In this document: piece by piece, positions 23,199-33,860 of the stretch
How the letters are laid out: each line of letters opens with the position of its first letter
Position numbering within the stretch: position 1 is the stretch's first letter
Assembly (NCBI GenBank): GCA_963995505.1
Contig: OZ023197.1
Location: 1,967,001-2,031,000, forward strand
Origin: Hypericum androsaemum
Taxonomy: Eukaryota > Streptophyta > Magnoliopsida > Malpighiales > Hypericaceae
Length of the DNA: 64,000 bases
Direction: 5' to 3'
The notes under the pieces: model-generated
Seen by the model: the letters and a program-made list of their open reading frames with translations, nothing else
The model's database searches: none
What the model was told of the DNA's origin: nothing
Translations under genes and position numbers: made by a program

Positions 23199-23860
23199 AT
23201 CGAATGGGCTTCAGGGTGGGATTTCATAGCTAGGAGGCGATCTTCCTCCAGCTCAAGGTGTCTGGCAACATCATCAAATGTTACCAAATGATCGGAATGG
23301 GTAAGATTCATCTTCATCTGTTCCCAACTTGGTGGTAGAGAACGGATGACAGCTTGAATCTGCTGCTCGTTGCTGAGTATGTGACCAGCCTCTGCCAGTT
23401 CACTGATCATATTGGACATTACTCTCAAGTGTTTCCTCATGGCAACCTCCGGACGCTTTTTAAAGGTGTCAAACCTTATGGTCAAAGCACACAGCTTCGA
23501 CACTGAAAGCTTTCCGAATTTCAGTTTGAGAGCATCCCATAACTCTTTCGCGTTGTCATGCACGCGAAATTGTCTGGTGATATCATCCATCATTGAACTC
23601 AACAAGATCAATCGAGCAGTAGTATTTTTCCTCTTCCAAATAACATAAGCTTCCTTATCTCGCTTATGTTGAGCAGTTGTGCCTTCTTCAGGCTCATCCA
23701 TTATGACATGTATGTGCTCCAGAACCTCTTGTTCCTCAAGCACATATTGGATTTTCATACTCCAATTGTCATAGTTTTCACCGTTGAGTTTTAACTCACG
23801 GTTTAGCTCAGCTATGATGGATCTAGAAGCGACTGATATCTCTATAGGGATTTTTAATAT
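23057..23860 (-). pseudogene. Copia gag region (UBN2-type), start codon not found
   Basis: The gag frame includes NRELKLNGENYDNWSMKIQY, VIWKRKNTTARLILLSSM and LIRSLPPSWEQMKM-like gag_pre/UBN2 signatures. It can be followed upstream of the first ATG (23758) to about 23860 without reaching an initiation codon, so the original ATG appears lost. Its frame overlaps the pol frame by 142 bp and is offset by one base. The change falls at an A-run (23171-23177 on the minus strand). Confidence 0.8.
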
Positions 23861-24214
23861 GAGAACATATTAGAAATTTGATTTGGCAATATGATTCAAT
23901 TTACTAATCACTCATAACTTTTAACGATATGGAGTTCTTGATTAATCTCAAAATCGAAGTGGGTCGCGGGCATGCTTCCCCTCACCATTCAAGTATTAAT
24001 CTTAAACTTCAACCGTTTAAAGTTCATCGATAGTAAATTCAAGTGGAAGCAATTAAACAAATATCTTTATTTAATTACATATTTGACACATGCATTTGTA
24101 CATTCTGAGTGTGCTCACACATGCACAAAAAACTCAGATAAGGTCTCAACCTATTGTACAAAAATCCCCCAAAAATAACATATGTACTTGGGGACAGTTA
24201 AACATAACATGTAA

Positions 24215-24796
24215 TCACACAGGGATCGGATGTCCAGGCGATCCAGTAGGAGAATCCAGATACATATCTGGATCCTGGTCCGAGGACGATCCTGTGGGGA
24301 CCGGGTGCGAGGACGATCCGGCGAGAAATTCCAGGTTCACCGCCGGAACCGGGATCGATTCCATGATCCAGATGATCAGGAGCGGAGAAAAACTGTAATG
24401 GTATTTCTTAGCGAGGTAGCGGTTCAAGATCAAACCGCTTCGCAGCTCCAGAACAGGAGAAGGTATCATTTCTCTGAGAAGACCCCTCTCCTCGAGATAA
24501 TGGATCAAACCATAGAGAGCATCTCTATGGGTATTGAACTCGGGTGCCGAGAAGATACTCATATCTTCTTGGATTTTCATCGTGACCAGGAGGTCTCGAA
24601 ACATAGAGGGCCAGTCCTCTCCATGATCGTAACCTCCGGCCCAGATGCACTCTTGCATCTCCCGGTGAACAGCCTCAATGTGCTCAACAATGACATACAT
24701 GTCATTCTTGGGCACACGCAGCTGTAAACGGCGCTTCAGAATCTTCTGTCGAAGTTCTGTTGCACAGAAGTTCAGATACCTGACTCCAGTAGCCAT
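24215..24796 (-). CDS. Additional ORF upstream of gag in the copia element, 193 codons, unknown function
   Basis: An intact frame starts at ATG 24796 (MATGVRYLNFCATELRQK) and runs in the element's sense direction between the leader and gag. The middle has a mixed-composition, globular-looking segment (VPKNDMYVIVEHIEAVHREM ... EDWPSMFRDLLVTMK ... LYGLIHYLEERGLLREM). The C-terminal ~45 residues are Pro/Ser/Gly-rich with the imperfect repeat GSSSHPVPTGSSSDQDP. It matches no copia gag or pol domain that I recognise. Canonical plant copia elements have a single gag-pol ORF, so this is either a captured host fragment, an element-specific accessory ORF, or a chance frame. Its openness while gag-pol has decayed is unusual. 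Confidence 0.5.
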   Translation of the reverse strand: MATGVRYLNFCATELRQKILKRRLQLRVPKNDMYVIVEHIEAVHREMQECIWAGGYDHGEDWPSMFRDLLVTMKIQEDMSIFSAPEFNTHRDALYGLIHYLEERGLLREMIPSPVLELRSGLILNRYLAKKYHYSFSPLLIIWIMESIPVPAVNLEFLAGSSSHPVPTGSSSDQDPDMYLDSPTGSPGHPIPV

Positions 24797-25566
24797 CAAA
24801 TCTTGCAACAATTGCAATTTAATTTCGGGTTAATACTCATATTTTCCCAAAATAGGATTGAAAAACTCATTTTCCAATCTTTTTATGATCATACTATGGA
24901 TCAATTTATGTGATTTTAGTTTAACTTTCACATATCTCGGAACTCGTTCCAAAATATTTTCTTTTTAAGTTTATTAAAATATAATTTTAATAAACTTAAT
25001 TGACAAAAATTTCTCAAAATTTTTATCAATTTATTGGATTTTAATTGAATAAAAACTGATTTTATCCAATTAAAAGAGAAAAAACCCAATTTTTAAGTCA
25101 AAATTAGGAGTGAGGACGGTTCGGTATCACGGTATTTTACCGAAACTTAATACCGAACCGAATTTTTTGAAACCAACCTTTTGCAACCGTCGGTTTCGCG
25201 GTTGCACTCGAAACCGTGGACGCCGCGGTATGGCGGTATCGGTACGGTATCGCGGTATCAAACCGCACGAAGCCCATTTTTTGTTTTCAGGTAAGAAAAG
25301 CCCATTTTAGTTGGCCCAAACATGAAATTTTCATTTTCTTACTCGATCTAATCAGAAAATAAGGGCAGTAGTCACTAAATCCAATCACAAAATAAGGGCA
25401 GTAGCCATTCGAGTCTCCAATTCCACAACACTACGATTAAAAAACAAGAGATTCAAGTTCAACTCCAATTAAACAGACAAAACAGTCAATTTGTGATAAC
25501 ACATGAATGTAACAAGTTGAACTCCAATTCTATTTGCAACATCCATCGAACATCCACCATTAGACA

Positions 25567-28168
25567 TTAGTCGTCATCTTCTCGTTCAAATTCCTCTTCA
25601 AGTTCTGCAATAACACAAATTAAAATTAAAATTTAGCCAATTTTTCACACAGTCCAAGTTTCAGAACAAAACTGACAACAAAGCCTCATTGCATATACAG
25701 AGGGAGCTCAATGCCAAAATAGAATGGACAAGATGTTCAAAGTTGCAAGTTATTTGCAAAGAAAAACGTGGATAACATGCAAAACTTCCTAACTGTTCTA
25801 CTTAAAAACATCTCTAATTCAACAATAAGGATCATCATCATCATCAACATGTAAAACTTCGTAACTGTTCCACTTAATAATAACTAACCTTCAAGTATTT
25901 TGTTTTCCTCCAATGGATCATCATCATCATCGTCATCACTTGTGCGTGGCTTAATCCGCAACCAATTTTGAGCACAAACCAATGCTTCTACGGTTCTAGG
26001 CTTCAATGAACTTCGGTGAGGGTCGAGCACACGTCCACCCGTGCTGAAAGCAGATTCTGAGGCAACGGTTGACACCGGAATTGCTAGCACGTCTCGCGCA
26101 ATAGTAGCCATGATCGGATACTTCACGGTATTAACTTTCCACCAACTCAAAATGTCAAAGTTAGCACAAGTTGCCTCCACCGGATCTTGCAAGTATTTGG
26201 CTAAATCCGTACTTGTTTCAGTTGACTTATCCACCAAGATTTCCTTATCCCACTCATCCCGAAATTTTAAATCTTCCGTGTCGTCAGCATCATTAATAAC
26301 TTCATCATCTTCCATTCCCACACCAACTTGTTGTGAGCTAGTGGAGGCAACAGAACTAGATAAAGATTTGCGATAACGCTCTTCATATTGGTCATACAAG
26401 TGCGACAATATTGCATCCACTTTATCGGTATATGCATTGGCTTGTGCTTGGTCATATAATTGACCAAGTGCTCTACTAACATACCTAATCTTATATCGAG
26501 GATCCAAAACCACAGCAATATACAATAACCCGTTAGAGGATTCAAACTTACCCCAATACTTATTGCACTTCCACATCATCTTCGTTGCCATAGATGCCAA
26601 CACTTTATCACGTGAAGAGACATGATGTTTGAGCACTCTACGCAAGTACACATAATCATGGAAAAACTCATTGGATGTGACACTTAAACTTGTAGAGAAC
26701 TTCACTGTCATATCGTAAAATATCTTCAAAAACTTGATGAAACATCTTGCATTTTTCCAATCATCTTCGTTAGGAGGCATGATAACATTAATTGTACTCC
26801 CCGGATTGTCCACATCATCTTCATCCTCATCAGCTCTATCTTGATCAGGATCAATAAAATACCTCAAATATCTTCCATCATCTCTCTCAAGTCGAGTGAA
26901 AGCTCTCTCATATTTCTCAGCAGCATCTAACATCAAATATGTGGAATTCCACCTCGTTTCCACATCCATACACAATCCTTTCTTGCACTCTATGTTCACA
27001 GCTTTCACACAGTCACCAAAGAATTTTAGCCTAGGTGCAGAACTCCTTACATACTTTACTGCTTTTCGAATCTTCGCAACCGACTGCTTAATCTCCTTCA
27101 GTCCATTTCGCACAACTAGATTGAAAATATGTGCACAACACCTCATATGCAAATATTCATGACTACATATTATGCTCTTCAATTTGTAACCTGTGGATGA
27201 TTTCAAATTACGTATAGCAGAATCATTTGAAGCAGCATTGTCCACAGTGATTGTTAAAATCTTTTCAATCCCCCACTGAACTAAGCATTTCTCAATACTG
27301 TCTCCAATTGTCTCCCCCCTATGATTGTCAATTTGACAAAAGTTCAAAATCCTTTTTTGATAATTCCAATTCTTGTCAATCCAATGTCCAGTCAAACACA
27401 TGTAATTCATAGTTTGGATTGATGTCCAAGTATCGGTTGTAAAGCACAACCTCTGACCCTTCAAAGATCTTTTCAACTTTTTCATCTCATCAAAGTAGAT
27501 TTTCATGCAATCCTTAGCAACTGTTGTCCTATGTGGCATGTCAAACCTAGAATTCATGTACTTGGAATATTCAAGAAATCCCTCACCTTCCACAATTTTG
27601 AATGGCAACTCATCTTTAATAATCATTATTGCCAATTTTTTACGACCCTCTTCTTGACTAAAGGCAACGGCTTTAAGCTTACCCACACCACAACCCTTTT
27701 CAGCTAGTTCAAACGACAATGTAGTTTGTTTCAAATCTTGTCTAGCAAATTTCTTGCACCTCTCTAATAAGTGATTTCTCAAACCAGTTGTACCATTTCT
27801 CTTAGGATTAGCAGCAAACCGTTGACCACAATAGTTACAATTAGCATATTCTTCACCTTCCTTACAATTCGGATCTCTTGTAAAATGATTCCAAACATCA
27901 CTTGATTTCCTCCTACTTTTACTAGACTCGGGCTCACTATTTGAGGCAGCAGACGATTTTCTTTTGGAAGACAAAGGAGGCTTACCAGGATCATTTTCCT
28001 TTCCAACATCACTTGGCCCATTAACTTCAACCTCTTCGTTGTTCTCCTTTTGCACATCATCATCATTTTCCTAATATAAGGAACACAAACAGTAAGTGAA
28101 AAGTGACAAAACCAAACTGAAACTTGGGACAAATGGCTCGATTTAAATTATGATTAGGGATTTACCAT
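25567..28168 (-). CDS. hAT transposase (BED zinc finger, RNase H-like DDE, hAT dimerisation)
   Basis: Three coding exons are rebuilt on the minus strand: 28168-28166 (the ATG alone, directly followed by gtaaat), 28070-25889, and 25604-25567. They join in frame to about 740 aa. A BED finger reads CNYCGQRF ... NHLLERC. The catalytic region shows CFTTDTWTS (first Asp) and LTITVDNAASND (second Asp). The insertion-domain end and third acid lie in TVASESAFSTGGRVLD. The C-terminal dimerisation domain (DILSWWKVNTVKYPI) is intact, followed by an acidic tail. No stop or frameshift occurs. The protein would bind the subterminal repeats and cut at the TIRs in the nucleus. The nearest family type is the plant RICESLEEPER/Ac-like BED hAT group. 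Confidence 0.93.
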
Positions 28169-28371
28169 ACTGCTGGCTTGATTTCCTCCTACTGCTAGCT
28201 GCATGGCTCGATTCAGATTGTAATACTAATTATCTGTAAACAATAAGACACGAAAACAATAAGACACGAAAACAATAAGACATATATAATTATCTGTAAA
28301 CAATAAGACACGAAAATTATTTAGATCTATATATAAACAAATAATAGACGACGAGCAGACGACGAATCGGA

Positions 28372-28505
28372 GCGGGAGAAGCCAAAAAGCTACGAATCAG
28401 AGCGGGAGAAGCCAAAAAGAAAAAGCTACGAATCAGAGCGGGAGAAGCCAAATAGCTACAAATCAGAGCGGGAGAAGCCAAAATGCTACGAATCGGAGCG
28501 GGTGA
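28372..28505. repeat. About four tandem 30-33-bp units in the hAT transposase 5' region
   Basis: Units built on 'gctacgaatcagagcgggag' plus 'aagccaaa' repeat with small length changes. They lie upstream of the transposase transcription unit, next to repeats of 'aacaataagacacgaaa' at 28237-28315. Confidence 0.85.
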
Positions 28506-28599
28506 AAGGTTTAAAGAAGAAGAAGACGACGAGCAGGAGATTGGGGATACCGGTGAAGCTGCTGGACGAGGCGTCGGGACACGTGGTGCCTAGTGACGG

Positions 28600-28765
28600 T
28601 GGAGCTGAAGAGCGGGGAGCTTGGGCCGTCGAGCTGAAGAGCGGGGAGCTTGGGGATACCGGTGAACCTGCTACCGGTGAGCTTGGGGATACCGAGGAGC
28701 TTGGGGATACCGGTGAGCTGAAGAGCGGGGAGCTTGGGGATACCGGTGAACCGTCGAGCGAGGAG
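28600..28765. repeat. GC-rich tandem repeats near the hAT right end
   Basis: The words 'gagcttggggataccggtga' and 'gctgaagagcggggagc' recur several times. On the plus strand this reads as an acidic Gly/Glu/Asp repeat (SGELGDTGEP) in a 106-codon frame, which is more likely promoter or subterminal repeat DNA than a gene. Confidence 0.75.
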
Positions 28766-29163
28766 CGGGGAGCTGATGGCCGTCGATGTCTCCTTAAGTG
28801 CCAGGCGGGGCTCGGGCCGTGAGGAAGAAAGAAATTACTAATTTCAAATTAGATAGGTTTTCTCTTCTGTTTTTACTTTTCAGTTAGAAGCCAAGGAGGA
28901 AGAAATAAGCTAGGTTTTAAGTAACTCGGGTATAAAACGACATCGTTTTGGGCTTAAGTAACCCAGGTATAAAATGACGTCGTTTTATATACTGTCGGTA
29001 TCGCGGTATCGCGGTTCGGTATGAACCCCAAACCGAAACCGTGCCGTTAAGAGCAGTTCGGTATGAAACCGTACCGCGAAACCGTTTTGGAGAGCGGTTT
29101 GGTTTTTTTTCGGTATACGGTTTTACGGTTTGTCGGTATTTTGCGGTTTTGTGCTCACCCCTA

Positions 29164-30023
29164 GTCAAAATTGACCGTAAATCGGGTTGGGTCGAACCAA
29201 TAAACCAGGCCAATCCATCCGGTTTTTTTATTTTCTTGACCCGGGCATAAATATTTTCGGGAAAAATCATGAAATTACGATTTTGCCCCACGCATATTTT
29301 CCCTCTGATTTTCTCTCTCCCCGACTGTCTCGCCAAAAATCTGGCCTCCGCTCCTCTCCATGACCGCCGCGTAACGGCGGCGAACCAAGGGCCGAGACCG
29401 GTCGCAATCGACTCGTCTCGGCCTCGCGATCACGGCCGTAGCGGCCTCGCGGGCCGTCGTCCAGCCGTTCTCCGCCGCGATCGTCTTCTCCGTTCCGCGT
29501 CTCTCCGCCGTCGTCGTCCTCGATCTCGCGATTCCGGCGACGTCGATCCACAAATGTGGTATCAGGACGTCGGGGAGAAGCCGGAGAATCGACTATCGTC
29601 GATCTATGGCGTCGAAATCGTCAGATTTCCGACGAAATCGACGGAATTCGTTTTCGGGCGAAATCGCCCAAATCGCCCGATTAGGGTTTATTTTCGATTT
29701 GGGGATTTTTTGGGAAAATTTCCAATTAATCCCCAAGTTTTCCAAAAATTGCACCGAAGTCCATGACACGCAGGTGCCACGTAAGCGGTCAAATTTCAGA
29801 TTGGTACATTAAAGTTTTGCGCGTGCGCGAATTTGCCCGCGTGGTTAGGAAAAATTTAATTTAGTCTTGCTGGTTCCAAATTAATTATATTAAAGTCCAA
29901 CAGATTATGATTTTCCATAAAATTATGATTAATACGATTTTTAACTCAAAAAACACATAATTACTTGAATTAAAATATCATATCATCATCAAAACATGGT
30001 TTCAACCATGCTCTGATACCAAT
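29164..30023 (-). other. Copia 5' leader and primer binding site
   Basis: Next to the 5' LTR the minus strand reads tggtatcagagcatggttga (starting about 2 bp after the LTR end). This is the classic primer binding site complementary to the 3' end of initiator tRNA-Met. The rest of the leader is GC-rich (29310-29560) with CpG-rich open frames on both strands that I do not regard as genes. Confidence 0.85.
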
Positions 30024-30571
30024 TGACGGTTTTGACGCATAATTAACGAGTAATTATGTGTTAAACTCGTTTATTTAAGAAACTAATTCATTAATAATAA
30101 ATCACTTACTTGTTGAAGTAAGAGGTCCACAGGCTCGGGTCCACAACTTCTTCGTGCTGGTCGAATTACGATCACGTTTGAACGGATTCGTAATCGATTT
30201 TCACGAGATTTCTTTTTATTGAAAATCTGATTAAAATTCTGGAACTGATCCGGAATTTTCTTTTCTTATTGAGTGGTTGTGGGAAAAGTTTCAAATTGGT
30301 CTAGCCGGATTCCCCTTTTTATAGGGAAATCCGGACAACCAAAATGCGCCACGTGGCACGCCCCGTGGCAAGGCTACCCATAGCTTACCACGTGGCGCCA
30401 TGTGGGCTGCCACATGTGACGTCAGCGCCACGTCACGCTGATGTGGCGCTTGCGTGGCTTCGGGCCGGTCAACGCGGATTGACCGGCCCATCCAACCCAA
30501 CTTTTTGGGCCTAATGGGCCCGGGCCCAATTAGGCACAATAATAATTGCCTATTGGGCCCAAGGTCCAACA
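30024..30571 (-). repeat. 5' LTR of the copia element (548 bp)
   Basis: It reads TGTTGGACC...AACCGTCA on the minus strand with intact TG/CA ends. It has two CACGTG G-boxes (30350, 30389), a tgacgtca motif, and a TATA-like ctataaaaa on the minus strand near 30315-30323. It is ~65 bp shorter than the 3' LTR in the CACGTG-rich U3 part. Confidence 0.95.
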
Positions 30572-30576
30572 CATAC

Positions 30577-33102
30577 ATAATCCACAAGGCGATAAGCTAA
30601 AAGGCAATCAGTGATGTGATTATTTTATCACGTCTTCTCTAGCGAAGTTCATCAGGTCGAATTTTGTACGAATTATGAACTCATCAACGTATAAGGAACT
30701 TTGGGAAGGCGACGTAGCCACTATTTTAACAACACTCCGCGAAGCGGCTATGGGAATTTAACTGGTCAAAAGGCTAGGAGATGACTGTGTGGCCAATGTA
30801 AATCAAAATGAGTAATCACACAGTATTTCACTAGGCGAATAACAATTTGGAGCGATCATAGTACGGGGTGCACTAGTTCTATAATCTGTGTCTAGGCGCT
30901 TTTGTATAGTTCCACAGTTACTCGCTGTAATTTTATTGGAATAGATTAAAATCTTACTTATAAATACATAATAGGTTAACGTAATGACTACAGTAAATAT
31001 AAGATCAATTCGCTTTAATGTAAGATTATTATTTTCGTATCTAATCTATAACCTTAAAGATGAATTATGATGACTCAAAACTAGCTATGGGGTGACGATG
31101 GGGAGAATACTACTTTCTGGACAAAAGAGGAATTACGACATGAATGCTCCATTTCAACGCCAAATATCATGGAATTTTCACACCCGAAAAAACAACCTAG
31201 CATTTTTTTAAATTAAAGCAAGGGAATCTATTACAAAATCCAAGGACATATCGACTAACAACAATTGATAGCTTACAATTCAGACAGGCTTTTTATTTAA
31301 TAGATTCAAATAGCTAAGAAATTAATTATTGGATCGCGGTTAATCCCCACGCGCGTATCTCTAAAAGGGTCCTGCCCAAATGATTGGTGGGACTTTCAGC
31401 ACTCCAACAGGAAGGAATAAATCATTTCGAAGAAAAGACGTTTATCTAGTCCAATACAAAAGAGTTATTAGACCCATCGTCGCTGGATATTTTTTCTCCG
31501 AGATCACACCCACCTTCTGTCTTACATCTCTTTCTCTGTTCCTTCTACAAAAAAAAAACTTCTCAAAAAAAAGAAACATCTTTCTCTGTTTCTGTTCAAA
31601 CCTCAAAACACCAACGGGGTCAAGCACAAACAGTACTTCATTTTTTTTTCTCAAAATTACATCATATTCAAATATTCACCGTATCAATTTAAATAAATTC
31701 GAGTCAGAATGAATCATATTATGTAGATTTTTTTTCACCAATTAGCCTTAGTGGGAATAATTTTGAAATGTATTTAGATAGAATTTATCATTTTTTTGCT
31801 ATGATATGTATGTATCTAGTGCTTTAGGTGCGGCACTCGTTGTTGTAATTATCTTTAGTAGTTTTTTTGAAGAGTAATAAAATTTCACTTATAAAAAATT
31901 CAAGTTTTAGTCTTTTGCTGGGTAATAAAATTTTACGTATCAAAAAATAATTAATTAGATCAAGATTTAAGCAAAAACAACCACTCAACATTTAATTAGA
32001 CTAATTCTAAAGTAAACATTTAATTAGACTAATTCTAAAATAAACATTTAATTAGACTTCAGAAGATATACTTTAGCTGATATGACTTAACACGCCGACC
32101 ATCTATACAAAAGAGGAATATTCTCATCAATCAAAAAACTTGCTAATTCTTGCCAAAAGGAGATTGCTTCACTCCACAAAATTTAAGACACGAGACTTGA
32201 GAGACCTTGGGTTGCTTCCAAATTACTACCTTGCCGCAATTAAAACCATTTTTTCCTTTAACCAAGCATTAATTCATGTAGCTAGAGTTATATATATAAT
32301 CATGACATGGACTTGTTGGGAGTTCAATGAGGCTTAACTATTAGTTCACGATTTCGTGTCATTGAAAACGTAATTTTGCCATATTTCAAAAGTTTTATTT
32401 TGTTCGAACTTAAATTAATCGGATATATATATATATATATATAATCATGACATGGATCTATTTCAAATCTTGGTTCTCAACAAGTCAACATATTCAACCT
32501 TGTTTATTTGACTAGGCCGGTTCAAAGTCAAGGACACTTCACGTTCTCCTTTAATCAAATTTCTACATTCTTAAAGGTTCAATATTTCTATCTCAAATAG
32601 TCGCAGGCATGTGAATATGATTCTTGATTAGGAATCACATACACTTTTTTTCTTCACATCCATACTATATATTATAATTCATCACGAACTTGTACTACGA
32701 ACGTCTTAATTAATACCCGAAAAGATAGTGTTGGGGAACATATCCTCGTGTTAGATCGACACTTGGAACAAAATAACACTAGGATATGTAAAAATTATAA
32801 ACTTTGAATAAGGAAAAGCAATATACTAATAGAAAAACATTAATTTCTGATGGTTCAAATAAATTACAATGAGACTAACTAATTTTTGCAATTGAAATCA
32901 GTTTTTTCTGTTAATTTATGTGAAACATTGTTGAATACAACAAAGTTATTCGGTCTCTTTCTCTAGCTACTTATCAATCAGATTTACATTACTTGTAACA
33001 TTTTTATTGTACTAAAGTTCTTTTTTGGTTGTTAATAACGGATCGAAATCTTTCATCATGATCTGATCCAGAACAATTCAAAATTTCAACGCTTTCTGCT
33101 TA
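30577..33102. other. Intergenic with small tandem repeats
   Basis: AT-rich with no gene recognised. It contains a 28-bp tandem repeat (31987-32014, 32015-32042, partial 32043-32058; unit begins aacatttaattagactaatt) and an (AT)n run at 32423-32442. The word tatatatataatcatgacatgga occurs twice, near 32290 and 32435. Confidence 0.7.
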
Positions 33103-33860
33103 ATTTTTTTTGAAAAATAGCTACTTGATATTTTAAAGAAATTGATTAATCATGACAATCTAGTATTGTTTAGTCCCTAATATTTTATAATCAAATTGTT
33201 TAATCCCTGTACTCAAATGTTGGTCACTTTTCAGCTAGAGTCTATTAGAAAAATACAAAAATACCCCTAACTCAAGAAATTACTGAATTGCCACTTGTCC
33301 CCAACCTCAAGCTCCAATCCACCAAGCCACTTCACTACAAATCAGAAAACACAACATTAACACATCAAACCTCAATTCGAACAAACATGATGCCCACATA
33401 ATATTGATAGAAACCTTAACTTCTCCGATAAATGGATGTGAAATAGAACCATGTTCACCTAGTAACATCACTAATATACACCAAGTCAAACAATAAGATA
33501 CAATAATAGAGCAAAAAAAGTTTTCCCTTGCGCTTCGTTATTTCTCTCTCAGTCCATATTCTGCATAATAACATCGAGGGTGAATTTAGTGTGGCCGGGT
33601 TTAAGGGTTAAGGGAGGGGGATTTGGGATTGGGAATTGAAGTAGGGTTAGGGTTCTCTCCAATTGAGGGGATAACGTTAGACTTCGTGGGTCTGTAGGGG
33701 TATTTTTATTAGAATCTCGTCGAAAAAAATGGTCGGAATTTGGATCCACGACTGAACAATTTGATTAATACATTGTCAGGGACTAAACAATACTAATTTA
33801 TCATAATTAATCAAATTTTTTAAAAATCAAGTACTTATAACTATTTTGTCCTAAATTTTT
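33103..33860. mobile_element. Inverted-repeat DNA element (MULE/MITE-like)
   Basis: The left arm (about 33111-33178) contains ctacttgat, attgattaatcatga and tagtattgtttagtccct. The reverse complement of about 33776-33851 carries the same words in the same order, with some substitutions and a short indel. Arms are roughly 70 bp around a ~600-bp interior. The flanks are T-rich (taattttt/taaattttt), so a 9-bp duplication is possible but not decisive. The interior open frame at 33549-33749 has no recognised product. Confidence 0.7.

Larger units (their letters stand above)
25105..29163 (-). mobile_element. Complete hAT transposon nested in the copia leader
   Basis: The ends are TAGGAGTGAG at 25105 and CTCACCCCTA at 29163 (9/10 inverted match). 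They are flanked by a perfect 8-bp target duplication gtcaaaat at 25097-25104 and 29164-29171. Eight-bp duplications are diagnostic for hAT. Subterminal regions are rich in cggtatcgcggta words. A complete transposase gene on the minus strand lies inside. Because it interrupts copia sequence, it inserted after the retroelement. All parts needed for mobility appear present. Confidence 0.95.
18172..30571 (-). mobile_element. Ty1/copia LTR retrotransposon, with a nested hAT transposon
   Basis: The element is bounded by direct LTRs (18172-18784 and 30024-30571) and by the 5-bp target duplication catac at 18167-18171 and 30572-30576. The internal order on the minus strand is PBS, leader, extra ORF, gag, protease, integrase, RT, RNase H and PPT. 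Integrase before RT identifies Ty1/copia. Without the nested hAT and one 8-bp duplication it is about 8.3 kb. Four in-frame stops and one frame change in gag-pol show it is no longer autonomous. The LTRs differ by roughly a dozen substitutions and a ~65-bp length difference, so the insertion is fairly old. Confidence 0.95.

Noticed and set aside
28502..28822. 106-codon plus-strand frame with GELGDTGE repeats
   Set aside because: It lies in the repeat-rich 5' region of the hAT element and follows its tandem units, starting at a non-ATG. No family resemblance.
29269..29766. GC-rich overlapping frames on both strands
   Set aside because: High GC lowers stop frequency. The region is the copia leader and the frames have no domain.
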